39,386 nucleotides of DNA, taken from Loigolactobacillus iwatensis. Lineage in GTDB: Bacteria; Bacillota; Bacilli; Lactobacillales; Lactobacillaceae. Both the position numbers and the translations under genes were made by a program. The notes beneath the pieces were generated by a model that saw only the letters and a program-made list of their open reading frames with translations, made no database searches and was not told the origin of the DNA. Within the stretch, counting starts at the first letter, position 1; every line of letters begins with the position of its first letter. The stretch covers positions 1-39,386 of the forward strand of contig NZ_RHNP01000024.1 of the NCBI RefSeq assembly GCF_003950295.1, written 5' to 3'. Positions 17,783-26,686 of the stretch are shown piece after piece.

Positions 17783-17868
17783 TTTAGTTAGTTTTGTTTT
17801 CGTTCCTAACTAACAAAATGAAGTTTATACCAATAGTTAGTCTCTGTCAACAACAAACTAACTATTTT
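17783..17868 (-). promoter_or_regulatory. MarR-ABC operon promoter with repeated operator half-sites
   Basis: Minus strand: -35 TTGACA (17850-17845), 17-bp spacer, -10 TAAACT (17827-17822). The core TTAGTTAG or its complement occurs near 17785, 17806, 17835 and 17858, including within the spacer. These are the likely MarR operators. Confidence 0.75.
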
Positions 17869-17869
17869 T

Positions 17870-18265
17870 TGAAAAAGTTTTTTCGCTAAATTAAGTTGTT
17901 TGAAAGGAAAAATTGCCGTCTAAACTGCATTGTTACGCGCCTGATTCACTTTAGCATTACTGGTAGTGGTACTCAATAAATCCCCTACCCCGAAAAATAA
18001 TTTCACTTTATTGCGGATTTCCTACCTATAATAAGTTAAATAATAGAACCAGTCGCAGAACATTAATTATATAACAAGAGTTGGTGCAATTCTTTGCCTA
18101 CTGAGCATTATTATTTTTCCCCTACTGCAATAATTAACATCGCTTTAAAATACAATAAATAGTTTCCTAATTGTTGTAATTGAAAGAGTAGAAGCTTATT
18201 ATATAGCCAGATAAAATTTAACAGCTTTATTTAGAGCATCAAAAAAACTACTAGGAGATCCTATT
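17870..18265 (+). promoter_or_regulatory. Non-coding region with SDR promoter
   Basis: AT-rich and without a credible gene. A weak promoter, TTGTAA (18174-18179) / TATTAT (18197-18202), 17-bp spacer, points to the SDR gene. TAGGAG lies in front of its ATG. Nothing else is seen. Confidence 0.45.
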
Positions 18266-19021
18266 ATGGCTGAAACACATGAAATAATTACTTTAATTAC
18301 CGGTGCCGATAAGGGCGTCGGCTTCGAAACTGCCAAAGAACTTGGGCAAAAGGGACAACGGGTTATCGTTGGCTCGCGCAATGTTGAACGTGGCCACGAC
18401 GCCATTGGCCAATTGGCCGCGGCTGGTGTCAAAGCTGATCTGGTTCAACTTGACGTTACTGATAAGGCTAGCATCAAAGCGGCCGCGGACACAATCGAGC
18501 AAGAATACGGCTATTTAAGCATCCTGATCAACAACGCCGGAATTGCCGCCGACCATCATCAACCAGCCTCGCAACTACCTACCGATGACATTCGCAAAGA
18601 CTTCGACGTTAACTTTTTCGGCCTGATTGACGTCACCCAGACAATGTTACCTCTACTGAAAAAAGCACCTTCCGCAAAAATTATTAATATTTCCAGCAAT
18701 ATGGGGTCATTAGGTTTAGCAACGGATCCCAATTCACGCTTCTTTAAGGTCAGTTCCATGGGCTACCAAGCTTCCAAGGCGGCCGTCAACTTTGTCACAA
18801 TTAGCCTCAGCAAAGAATTGCGGGATGCAAATATTTCCGTTAATTCGGTCAATCCAGGTTGGACCGCAACCGAATTTGGTGGTCGGCCGCTGGACAGTCC
18901 CAAAATTCCAGGAATGCAGTCCGTTGAAGAAGGCGCCGCCCGCATCGTTGCCATCGCTAGCGACCCGGATAATAGCACTACCGGCACCTTTACTGAAAAC
19001 GCCGGGACACTGCCTTGGTAA
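18266..19021 (+). CDS. Short-chain dehydrogenase/reductase (classical SDR)
   Basis: A 251-residue classical SDR oxidoreductase. The cofactor motif TGADKGVG occupies residues 12-19, NNAG follows at about 90, and the active-site Ser (in INISSNMGS) precedes Y-Q-A-S-K (the YxxxK pair). The Gly-rich loop followed by basic residues (SRNVERG) favours NADPH. PGWTATEFGG is the usual substrate-loop region. Such enzymes reduce carbonyl compounds in the cytoplasm; the substrate is not identifiable. The gene is monocistronic, followed by a terminator at 19041-19091. Confidence 0.92.
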   Translation: MAETHEIITLITGADKGVGFETAKELGQKGQRVIVGSRNVERGHDAIGQLAAAGVKADLVQLDVTDKASIKAAADTIEQEYGYLSILINNAGIAADHHQPASQLPTDDIRKDFDVNFFGLIDVTQTMLPLLKKAPSAKIINISSNMGSLGLATDPNSRFFKVSSMGYQASKAAVNFVTISLSKELRDANISVNSVNPGWTATEFGGRPLDSPKIPGMQSVEEGAARIVAIASDPDNSTTGTFTENAGTLPW

Positions 19022-19040
19022 AACCGCGTAATAGCTAAAA

Positions 19041-19091
19041 GCAAAAGCAGCAGTTAACCGCCATTTTTGACGATTAGCTGCTGCTTTTTGC
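19041..19091 (+). terminator. Terminator after the SDR gene
   Basis: Stem GCAAAAGCAGCAG / CTGCTGCTTTTTGC with additional pairing towards the loop and a following T-rich stretch. Confidence 0.75.
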
Positions 19092-19112
19092 GGTTATTTT
19101 GAAAACTGTTGC

Positions 19113-19250
19113 GGGAGTGGGACAAAAGTCGGTTTTTGGTTTACTGCGTAACGTAAGTTAATTCAATAACCATACTATGGTCATTAAATTAACTGTAGTT
19201 AGGCACGTGAACCCAAACTTTTGGCGCACGTTCTAGAGTGAATTTCGAAA
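19113..19250. repeat. Family-2 intergenic repeat, copy b
   Basis: It begins GGGAGTGGGACAAAAGTCGG and runs through TTACTGCGTAACGTAAGT, a hairpin, TAGTTAGGCACGTGAACCC and TTTTGGCGCACGTTCTAGA. It is the reverse orientation of copies c (37345-37497) and d (38205-38300), and lies between the convergent SDR and PadR genes. Confidence 0.75.
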
Positions 19251-19292
19251 ATTATTTTCACTAACGATTTCCTAAATTCAACGTCCAACCAA

Positions 19293-19856
19293 CTATCCCT
19301 GCCTATTGAATTTCTGTTGTTCGGCCAACTCAGTTTTGAGCCAATCAACGTAATCCGTTTCCCGATTAATTGCCCGGCGTAAAATTAAATAATGACCGTA
19401 GTTGGTCTTAATCGCAGTCGCCGTGCTAAATAATAGTCGTTGCCGCGCCTTTAGGTGGGACAAATTTTGCTGATGGTTACTTAATTGTTTGGTCATCATC
19501 GTGGCGATAATTGGATCGGCCTGGGAACTCACAAAATAGAGCTTTAACGCGAACTCATCGTGACTGACCGGCAAATCATCAGTGGGTGACTGAATCCAGT
19601 CAGCCAACACCGTGGTTCCCTTTGCAGTTAACGAATAAAGCTTTTTTTCTAATTTTTCACCAACAATTTCAGTGCGAAAAGTAACGAGGTCAGCCGCCAA
19701 CATTTTTTTCAATTCAGGGTAAATTTGGCTATGTTTGGCCTGCCAAAATTCACCAATCTCATTTTCAAAAGCAGTCCGAATCGCGTAACCACTTAACTCA
19801 CTTTTCGATAATAAACCCAAAATAATGTAAGGCAACGTATTCTTTTTGGCCACCAC
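19293..19856 (-). CDS. PadR-family transcriptional regulator
   Basis: A 187-residue PadR regulator. The N-terminal winged helix (ILGLLSKSELSGYAIRTAFE, then FWQAKHSQIYPELKKMLAADLV) is typical. The C-terminal helical domain (about 95-187) is the dimerisation/effector part. It starts at GTG 19856 or the next GTG (19853), which is better spaced from GAGGG. In lactobacilli and Bacillus, PadR represses phenolic acid decarboxylase until hydroxycinnamates are present. The padA gene lies just upstream on the same strand and carries an ATGT-N8-ACAT operator, so this is the probable pair, although repeats separate them. A direct gene symbol is not assigned because PadR paralogues are common. Confidence 0.9.
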   Translation of the reverse strand: MVAKKNTLPYIILGLLSKSELSGYAIRTAFENEIGEFWQAKHSQIYPELKKMLAADLVTFRTEIVGEKLEKKLYSLTAKGTTVLADWIQSPTDDLPVSHDEFALKLYFVSSQADPIIATMMTKQLSNHQQNLSHLKARQRLLFSTATAIKTNYGHYLILRRAINRETDYVDWLKTELAEQQKFNRQG

Positions 19857-19891
19857 AAATCCCTCTTTTAAAGTTATTGCGTTAATTATAG

Positions 19892-20600
19892 CAGAGTGCT
19901 TGGAAAAGCGGTTAGATTATGGAGTATAGCCTACTACTCCGCAATAGCGGAAGTATATTAGCAAAGAACGCTAATATTCTTTGATGCTACGGACGTTGAC
20001 CATTCTTGTGGCGAAGACTAGGGAGCACAGTTATAAAGTCCATAACTGTGTTTCCTCGACTAAGTTCGCCTCAGTCACCGCAAGAAACATGGCAGCCAGG
20101 CGAAAAGAGACGCGCAGCGGATCGTTCGACCGGCGTAGCTATACGTAATAATCTGCTTTTTCGAGCACGTTTCAACCAGAGTGCTTGAAAAAGCGTTCAG
20201 GTTCTGAGGATTAGCTTAGATTGACGAATTATCTGTGCAACAGATGATTTGGCAATCGTAGCTAACCGCAGGAACCTGCTTTTCCAAGCACGTTTACATT
20301 AGAGCTGCCTTGAAAAAGCGGTTAGATTATGGAGTATAGCCTACTGCTCTGCAATAGAGGAAAAATATTAGCAAAGAACGCTAATATACTTTGATGCTAC
20401 GGACGTTGACCATTCTTGTGGCGAAGACTAGGGAGCACAGTTATAAAGTCCATAACTGTGTTTCCTCGACTAAGTTCGCCTCAGTCACCGCAAGAAACAT
20501 GGCAGCCAGGCGAAAAGAGACGCGCAGCGGATCGTTCGACCGGCGTAGCTATACGCAATAATCTGCTTTTTCGAGCACGTTTCAACCAGAGTGCTTTTCC
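19892..20600. repeat. Modular palindromic repeats (family 1), region 4, with a tandem duplication
   Basis: Three units: 19892-20171, 20179-20295 and about 20304-20600. The first and third are almost identical. For example 20006-20165 repeats at 20416-20575 with a single visible difference, a direct repeat at 410-bp spacing. They contain the hairpin CACAGTTAT/ATAACTGTG. No gene is supported in 19857-20651. Confidence 0.85.
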
Positions 20601-20651
20601 AAGCACATTTACGTCACTTTAGAGATTTACTTCTAACCCTCTCACCAAACG

Positions 20652-21230
<579 letters not shown>

Positions 21231-21284
21231 TTAACCTATATTTTCCATTTGTCAAATGACTGACTAAAAAAATCCAATTAAAAA

Positions 21285-21311
21285 GAGGATAGAAATTAGT
21301 TTTCTATCCTC
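21285..21311 (-). terminator. Terminator hairpin between SnoaL-like gene and padA
   Basis: Perfect 11-bp stem GAGGATAGAAA / TTTCTATCCTC with a 5-nt loop, followed by CTTTTT on the minus strand. Confidence 0.85.
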
Positions 21312-21463
21312 CGATTGAATTATTTACTAGCGGCAAATGCGGCATTGTTTCCTAATCAAACAGTCAATTAGATTGAAACACCTTTAAAATTGCCATCATT
21401 CGCTTTGCTTTTGTTGTTGAATTTAAATTTTACCTTCACATATTTTTTCAAATGCTCTCTAGT

Positions 21464-22096
21464 TTATGCAAAGAACCAAGCGCTTGCCTCATTGTACAGT
21501 TTGGCGACCGTTTCAGGCTTATCTTCGCCAGGTAAATCCTGACTACTTTGTAAGCCAGTTCGTGCCAAAATGTAACACAGGCCTTGATAGCTTGAGCGAT
21601 AGGTCGCAAGTTCTTTTGTATCGATGGCAATGGCCTGTCCTGGTACGGCGGGAATTAATTCGTCCCGCTCGTAAATGCAATCACCATCAGTTAATTTCCA
21701 CACGCCGTTAACTTTTTTTAGGCGCGAAAAAATGCGTGCGTATGAATGAAGATCAACTTCTTGACCATCAAGTTTAGTGCGTGGCGACAGCATCATCACT
21801 GTCATCTCACCGATGGCCTTGTTGCCATTCACCCAAACAGAGGTGCTATTTATTTTATGCTTAGCGCCACCGCCATTTGCGGCAGAAACCTTTTCAAAAT
21901 AACCTTTGGCCGGACCATCATACCAAGAAACGTGAATGCGAGCATCATCACTATAGCAGGCCGCTTCCTGTGGATAAAGGCCATTATCACGGCAGTAGCG
22001 TTCATATTCAAGTAACTCACGAATTTCAGCACGATCTTGAAAAGCTGCCTTATCAAGCTGGTTCAGTGGTGCATCATAAAAATTTTTAGTTGTCAT
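21464..22096 (-). CDS. SnoaL-like (NTF2-fold) domain protein
   Basis: A 210-residue protein from ATG 22096 (MTTKNFYD), which has AAGGAGA upstream; a longer in-frame start at 22147 has none. The central 120 residues are a SnoaL/NTF2-like cone fold (RAEIRELLEYERYCRDNGLYPQEAACYSDDARIHVSWYDGPAKG...). Family members include hydratases, dehydratases, isomerases and ring-hydroxylating partners. Lying beside padA and an aromatic-acid-decarboxylase-like amidohydrolase, it may act on an aromatic or derived compound. This is inference; no catalytic residues are assigned. Confidence 0.8.
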   Translation of the reverse strand: MTTKNFYDAPLNQLDKAAFQDRAEIRELLEYERYCRDNGLYPQEAACYSDDARIHVSWYDGPAKGYFEKVSAANGGGAKHKINSTSVWVNGNKAIGEMTVMMLSPRTKLDGQEVDLHSYARIFSRLKKVNGVWKLTDGDCIYERDELIPAVPGQAIAIDTKELATYRSSYQGLCYILARTGLQSSQDLPGEDKPETVAKLYNEASAWFFA

Positions 22097-22196
22097 TGCT
22101 AGGTCTCCTTTTTTGGTAATAGGTTCATATTTATATTGATCCTGCATAAACGTGTTTGAAAAATATCTTTACTAGTCACGCCTTGGCCAATTTAGT

Positions 22197-22588
22197 GGAA
22201 ACGTGTTTGAAAAAGCAGCTTCCTGCGGTTGCCATGTTTCAACTTGGCGTTTTTCGCCATAGTTGAATGGACAACGTATGGAGTATCAAGATTATTAACG
22301 TTTTTGGTTAATAATCCTCAATTGCGGAATAGTAGCTACGATCGCCAAATCATCTGTTGCACAGATAATTCGTCAATCTAGGCTGCGGTTCGGACTTCGG
22401 TTCACCTTAGTCCGATCGACATCGTTAGTAATCCTCAGAATCTGGGCGCTTTTTCAAACACTCTCTAATCTAAACGTGCCTAAAAACGCAGATCACTGCA
22501 CCTAGCTACGCTCACCAAACGATCCGCTGCGCGGCTCTTATTGGCAAGCTAGGCTAGGTTCCGCGATCTAAACGCGTTTTGAGGCACT
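22197..22588. repeat. Modular palindromic repeats (family 1), region 5
   Basis: Units 22197-22466 (outer stem GTGTTTGAAAAAGC / GCTTTTTCAAACAC) and 22474-22588. The second unit has the divergent but still pairing outer stem GTGCCT.AAAACGC / GCG.TTTTGAGGCAC, and ends at the MBL hydrolase stop (TAG then AGTGCC on the minus strand). Confidence 0.85.
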
Positions 22589-23449
22589 CTAATCAACGTT
22601 CAATTCATTATACATAATAATAAACGGGCTATTCTCGCTGCGGTGGGCCCTGGGGTGCATTGTTTCTGTATCTTTAACGGCACCGGTTGGCATCTTTGTT
22701 AATGGTTGATCGGCTGCTGTCTTGCCGGCCTTAATTTCGGCGATTCCTTTTTCCAGCATCGTCAAACTACCGGCTGGAAAGGCGTCTGCGCGATGGCCAC
22801 TAAATAGTTGCGCCTGATCGCCGACGATGGCCTTTAGCTGGTGAATGGCATTTTCCCAGGCAGTCAGACTTGCGCAGCGTGTATCGTAAAGCTCGCTCAT
22901 GACGGCGGTGGCCAGACTGTCGCCGGTGAAGCCATAGTGATTGGCGGCGTCAACAAAACACATACTGCCCTTTGAATGGCCAGGCAATGCGACCGCCTGA
23001 AGTGTGATGCCCCCTAAATCAAAACGATCTCCGTCCTGCAGGGGCTGATAGTTAAAGAACGCAGCAGTTGGCATCTTTTCTTTCATGTGCGTCACAAGTG
23101 CCTGATTGTGCCCGCTCGCAATATCCACATCGTGCAGCCGCTCGGCAGGCGCAAAGGCCGCTTTCATAATTTCATCATCGGTCGGATTCATGTAAACTGA
23201 CTCAAATAACGATGCGCCGCCAGTATGATCTGGGTCACCATGCGTTAACAAACAAATAATCGGCTTAGTGGTCACCTGGCGAATGATCTTGATTAAATCA
23301 GTGTCAATCCCAAAACTAGCGTCAATCAACGCGGCTTTGTCTTCACCGACAACAAGTTGTTGCGCGAATTTAATCGGCCGGTCAGTGATGTTTTCAGTAA
23401 TGTTGTAAACGTGCTCCCCGACTTGGGTGATTGTATATAAATCGTTCAC
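22589..23449 (-). CDS. Metallo-beta-lactamase-fold hydrolase
   Basis: A 286-residue MBL-fold protein of the glyoxalase II-like group. The metal motif reads T-H70-G-D72-P-D74-H75, with Asp replacing the second His of the canonical HxHxDH. Further blocks are GHSKGSMCF, FTGDSL and SGHRAD, giving the remaining ligands. It starts at GTG with GGAGG 8 nt upstream. The gene lies 12 nt after the amidohydrolase gene in one operon, so it probably processes a related ester, thioester or lactone. The unusual ligand may alter metal preference. The substrate is unknown. Confidence 0.88.
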   Translation of the reverse strand: MNDLYTITQVGEHVYNITENITDRPIKFAQQLVVGEDKAALIDASFGIDTDLIKIIRQVTTKPIICLLTHGDPDHTGGASLFESVYMNPTDDEIMKAAFAPAERLHDVDIASGHNQALVTHMKEKMPTAAFFNYQPLQDGDRFDLGGITLQAVALPGHSKGSMCFVDAANHYGFTGDSLATAVMSELYDTRCASLTAWENAIHQLKAIVGDQAQLFSGHRADAFPAGSLTMLEKGIAEIKAGKTAADQPLTKMPTGAVKDTETMHPRAHRSENSPFIIMYNELNVD

Positions 23450-23461
23450 AGTGAAGACCTC

Positions 23462-24478
23462 CTACTTATCTAAATGTAGTAATTTAGTCGCATTCCCGAA
23501 CGCAATTTTTTCTTGGTCGGCGGCACTTAGCCCTGCATCGGCCAAAAAGGTTGCGGCACCGGTGGGATGATTGTAGGGATAATCGACGGAGTACATCAGA
23601 TGATCACTACCAACTTCAGTTAAATCAAGCTGCAACTGGGCATTGAAGAACATCCCACTTGGCGTGATGTAAAAATTATCGCGGTAAGTTTCACTGATAC
23701 TGCGGTCCAGGTGCGCCGTCAATCCCAAGGTTTGATCCATTCGTTCGAGGAAGTTGGGCACCATTTCCCCCCAGTGACCGGTGATGATGTGTAAATTAGG
23801 GTGGCGATCAAAGACGCCTGCCAGAATGAGGCGCACCATTTGAACGCCAAGATCCTCATGCCAACCCCAACCAGCGCCGGCAAAAGTGAAGGCCGTTAAT
23901 TCGGACCAGCCGCTACCTTGATAGTAGTGCTCGCTAATTTCGGCAGGAATGACTGCTGGATGAAAATATAAAGGAACATCAAGTTCTTCCGCCTTGGCAA
24001 AAATTGGTTCGTAAAATGGATCATCAAAGAATTTGCCATTATAATAGCCATGAATCATCGCGCCTTGCAGCCCTTTTTTCGTGACTGCACGTTCAAGTTC
24101 TGCTGCGGCTGCTTCAGGATCGCCAACTGGTAAAACGGCCCAACCACCAAAGCGGTCCGGGTGAGTGGCAATCGCCGCGGCCAAATCATCATTGGCCATC
24201 CGTGCTAAATCAACGGCTACCTTTGGATCAAGGTTTTGCGGTGAATTGTCGCCGTAACCCATAATCTGCTTGTCAATCTGGTTAGCGTCCATGAATGCCA
24301 AACGTTTAGCGCCAACACTGGTTAACTCGGTGTTGTCCTTTTTGGATTTGGCCATAAATTCTTCAATGCTGTGGTCGTCTGGGTTCTTATGCGGATTGGT
24401 TGGTGCCGGCATGTAAGGCTTTGCCGCCGCGTTAACCCGTTCAGATTCCCAATGTTCCTCAAGTGTGATAAATTTCAT
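23462..24478 (-). CDS. Amidohydrolase-2 family decarboxylase-like protein (gamma-resorcylate decarboxylase/ACMSD group)
   Basis: A 338-residue TIM-barrel protein of the amidohydrolase-related family, which contains metal-dependent non-oxidative decarboxylases of hydroxybenzoates and aminocarboxymuconate semialdehyde. Visible family blocks: LEEHW (residues 6-10, first metal ligands), QGAMIHGYYNG, PLYFHPA (metal His), ITGHWGEMVP (catalytic region) and MYSVDYPY (metal Asp). AGGAGG stands in front of the ATG. It is the first gene of a two-gene operon with the MBL hydrolase, divergent from a TetR regulator with a strong operator palindrome between them. A role in aromatic acid decarboxylation fits the neighbouring padA, but the exact substrate is not shown. 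Confidence 0.88.
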   Translation of the reverse strand: MKFITLEEHWESERVNAAAKPYMPAPTNPHKNPDDHSIEEFMAKSKKDNTELTSVGAKRLAFMDANQIDKQIMGYGDNSPQNLDPKVAVDLARMANDDLAAAIATHPDRFGGWAVLPVGDPEAAAAELERAVTKKGLQGAMIHGYYNGKFFDDPFYEPIFAKAEELDVPLYFHPAVIPAEISEHYYQGSGWSELTAFTFAGAGWGWHEDLGVQMVRLILAGVFDRHPNLHIITGHWGEMVPNFLERMDQTLGLTAHLDRSISETYRDNFYITPSGMFFNAQLQLDLTEVGSDHLMYSVDYPYNHPTGAATFLADAGLSAADQEKIAFGNATKLLHLDK

Positions 24479-24588
24479 AATTGTTACCTCCTAAATTTTT
24501 TAAACGTCATTTTACGTATTCGCAATTGCTTCTTGGAAATATCTTTTACTTTACGGTTCCTATAATACTCAGCTGAACACTAAATTAA

Positions 24589-24616
24589 TACCCCATTTCG
24601 ATGTCAAAATGGGGTA
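24589..24616. promoter_or_regulatory. Operator palindrome between amidohydrolase and TetR genes
   Basis: Perfect 10-bp inverted repeat TACCCCATTT (24589-24598) / AAATGGGGTA (24607-24616) with 8-bp spacer, in the divergent intergenic region. It is the likely binding site of the TetR protein encoded to the right. A TATAAT box at 24561-24566 points towards that gene. Confidence 0.75.
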
Positions 24617-24644
24617 AACTGTCACATAAGGAGGCCGTGCTTAA

Positions 24645-25220
24645 ATGAATACGATCAAAATGCAGTTGGCCCATAATCAGCACGTTGATAAACGCTTACA
24701 AGAAACGCAAAATCGATTGATTGCCGCACTTAAACGTTGTTACCTTGCCAAGCAGGAATTCAGCACGATTCACGTCACTCGCCTTTGCCAAGAAGCCCAT
24801 GTTGCGCGGCAAACCTTTTACCGCCATTACGGCAGTATCAGCGAAATTATCGAAGTTAGTTGCGTACGGATGATCAACCAATTTTTACAACAGGTTGATC
24901 GCACGCCGGATTCAACCCGAATTTCTGCGCGGTTAATTGTGACCACCCTGCTTAATCACCGTTCCTTACTGGAAATCATGTTCTGGGGCGGCGCGGCGGA
25001 AAAAGCTATTCTGCTAATCACCGGTGACATTCTTCGCGTTTACAACTTTCAAAACATCCGCGAATCCCATACACCATTCATTGCCGAAATGATGGCCCGC
25101 AGCATCATTAGTTTCGCGCAAGTCATGCTGAAAAATCCCCCAATTAATGAAAAAGATCTCGTTGCGCTTTACACCCGATTGGTGCTGGCACCGACGACGA
25201 TGTTTAAAGATATTGAGTGA
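24645..25220 (+). CDS. TetR-like transcriptional regulator
   Basis: A 191-residue regulator. The helix-turn-helix (about residues 40-70) contains FSTIHVTRLCQEAHVARQTFYRHYGSISEI, close to the DhaS/TetR type that keeps the Q-TFYRHY recognition end. The C-terminal half is helical. AAGGAGG lies upstream of the ATG. It is divergent from the amidohydrolase-MBL operon and is its probable local regulator through the 24589-24616 palindrome. A terminator follows at 25289-25330. Confidence 0.88.
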   Translation: MNTIKMQLAHNQHVDKRLQETQNRLIAALKRCYLAKQEFSTIHVTRLCQEAHVARQTFYRHYGSISEIIEVSCVRMINQFLQQVDRTPDSTRISARLIVTTLLNHRSLLEIMFWGGAAEKAILLITGDILRVYNFQNIRESHTPFIAEMMARSIISFAQVMLKNPPINEKDLVALYTRLVLAPTTMFKDIE

Positions 25221-25288
25221 TATTTAGCTCAACGCTGATTTGGTGTTGCGTTGGGCAAAACAGTGCTGCCAGAAAAATCTATTCAAAA

Positions 25289-25331
25289 AGCTTCCAAAAA
25301 GTTAGCCAGTAAAACCAACTTTTTGGAAGCC
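25289..25331 (+). terminator. Terminator after TetR gene
   Basis: Stem GCTTCCAAAAAGTT / AACTTTTTGGAAGC around a 13-nt loop, followed by CTTTATTTTG. Confidence 0.85.
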
Positions 25332-25459
25332 TTTATTTTGTTGAAATTCGTGTTCGACCTAAAACCAAAAATCGCAAATAAACGTAAGTTAAACGCTTCT
25401 ATTTTTAAAGATCAGCAAAGGTCTAGTGTCTATTTTTAGAAAATTAAGAAAATCCATCA

Positions 25460-26137
25460 CTATAGCAGCATTGCCAGAACGTTACTTAAAAGATGGGCCA
25501 GAATACTAAAGCGGATATTCTTAGTTAAAAGATAGATCACACCTAGAATTAGGCCTGAAATAATGTAGCCCAAAGTTGCCCACGAGACCGTTACGCTATG
25601 TAAAAGCCCAAAAAGAATGGCGCTAGTAATTAACCCCGTCCATTGGGCCCACGCAGCATCGCTTTTAACAAAGTACGCAAAGAAAATTCCTCGGCTCAGT
25701 AATTCTTCATAAATGGGCCCAAACACGCTGACAACGATAAAAATTGGAACTGGGTACATTGCCAGCAACTTCGCGGTTGCGTTTTGATCGGCCGACGTTT
25801 GACCAGGCCAAAAGTACTGAACCGCAATCCAAATTATCAGAATTATCAGTGTAAAGATGAGCTTCCACGGTCGCTCTTTGAAAATGGTCGCTAGTGAAAT
25901 GCGAAGTGGATTTTTCTGTTTAATGACAGTTTCATACTGCCGTGCGAGTAGAAATACTGTTCCGGCTCCTAATGCGGAACAAACCACCGCAAGAATGGTT
26001 TGAACCAATATTCCCCGATTTAGAATAAAATATGCGGCAATAAAAATTGGCATAACCATGATGTTATGGATAAACAGCCATAAAACAAACTTAACGCTAT
26101 TAATAAAGATATTATGTATTTGAACCTTCTGACCCAT
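25460..26137 (-). CDS. CPBP-family intramembrane metalloprotease
   Basis: A 225-residue integral membrane protein of the CPBP (CAAX protease and bacteriocin-processing, Abi) family. The motif EELLSRG (EExxxR) and the later H in LLHSVTVS and HLLSN supply the zinc-site residues. Six to seven transmembrane helices are visible. Members process prenylated proteins or act in bacteriocin self-immunity. ATG 26137 is preceded by GGGGGGA. It lies at the left edge of the AT-rich island and faces away from the invertible cassette; a functional link to it is not shown. Confidence 0.88.
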   Translation of the reverse strand: MGQKVQIHNIFINSVKFVLWLFIHNIMVMPIFIAAYFILNRGILVQTILAVVCSALGAGTVFLLARQYETVIKQKNPLRISLATIFKERPWKLIFTLIILIIWIAVQYFWPGQTSADQNATAKLLAMYPVPIFIVVSVFGPIYEELLSRGIFFAYFVKSDAAWAQWTGLITSAILFGLLHSVTVSWATLGYIISGLILGVIYLLTKNIRFSILAHLLSNVLAMLL

Positions 26138-26656
26138 TATCGTCCCCCCGTATTCAACCTAATCCATCTAATTGTAGGACTTAGACTGCATTAAAAACAT
26201 CGGCCAATTGATTGAATGGGGCTAGTCCCAGGCATGAGGTTGAAAGCGGGTATGCGGAAGAGCTATTTTGCAACTAGGCTGCTGAAAGTATTTCATCTGG
26301 TATTTTCCGATATTGATAGTTATTGTATTCTTCAATTAAAACAATCAATTTATCCATTTTCTCATGTACCTCGATCAAAAATTAATCAATTTATTATGAA
26401 CAATAATCTGTCTATTTTCTGTGGTATTTTAAATATTTACTTCTAAAATGTGATAAATGGCTATCATTCCTGATAATAACAACAAATTTGATCAGTAGAT
26501 TCAATATAATATATGATACTTTAGATTTTATATTTTAGTAAGGAGGAGAGGGCTTTCTATTTACACAAAAAGCCTAGTATTTTCTTAACTATAAGTTATT
26601 AAAAATATACTCAATCATTTTTTTACAATGCTATAATATTATTAAAGTTTATCTAT
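26138..26656 (+). promoter_or_regulatory. AT-rich leader and promoter region of the invertible cassette
   Basis: A gene-poor stretch. AAGGAGGAG at 26541-26549 is not followed by any start codon at usable distance. A GGCTTT..AAAGCC hairpin lies at about 26551-26575. A strong extended -10 TGCTATAAT is at 26629-26637 and points right, ending 19 nt before the left recombination repeat. There is no clear -35. Transcripts starting near 26644 would run into whichever gene lies to the right of the site. Confidence 0.6.
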
Positions 26657-26685
26657 AAATAACTACTAATTATTTGGAGGTGTTT
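26657..26685 (+). repeat. Left inverted repeat / recombination site of the invertible cassette
   Basis: 29 bp identical to the complement of 30123-30151. It consists of AAATAA (26657-26662), a 7-bp core CTACTAA (26663-26669) and the inner arm TTATTTGGAGGTGTTT (26670-26685), which includes the GGAGG ribosome site of the NTPase gene. The outer arm only partly matches the palindrome consensus. Confidence 0.9.
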
Positions 26686-26686
26686 C

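Noticed and set aside
20006-20622. Two identical 60-68 codon frames at 20006 and 20416
   Set aside because: They are the duplicated palindromic repeat; there is no ribosome site and no coding features.
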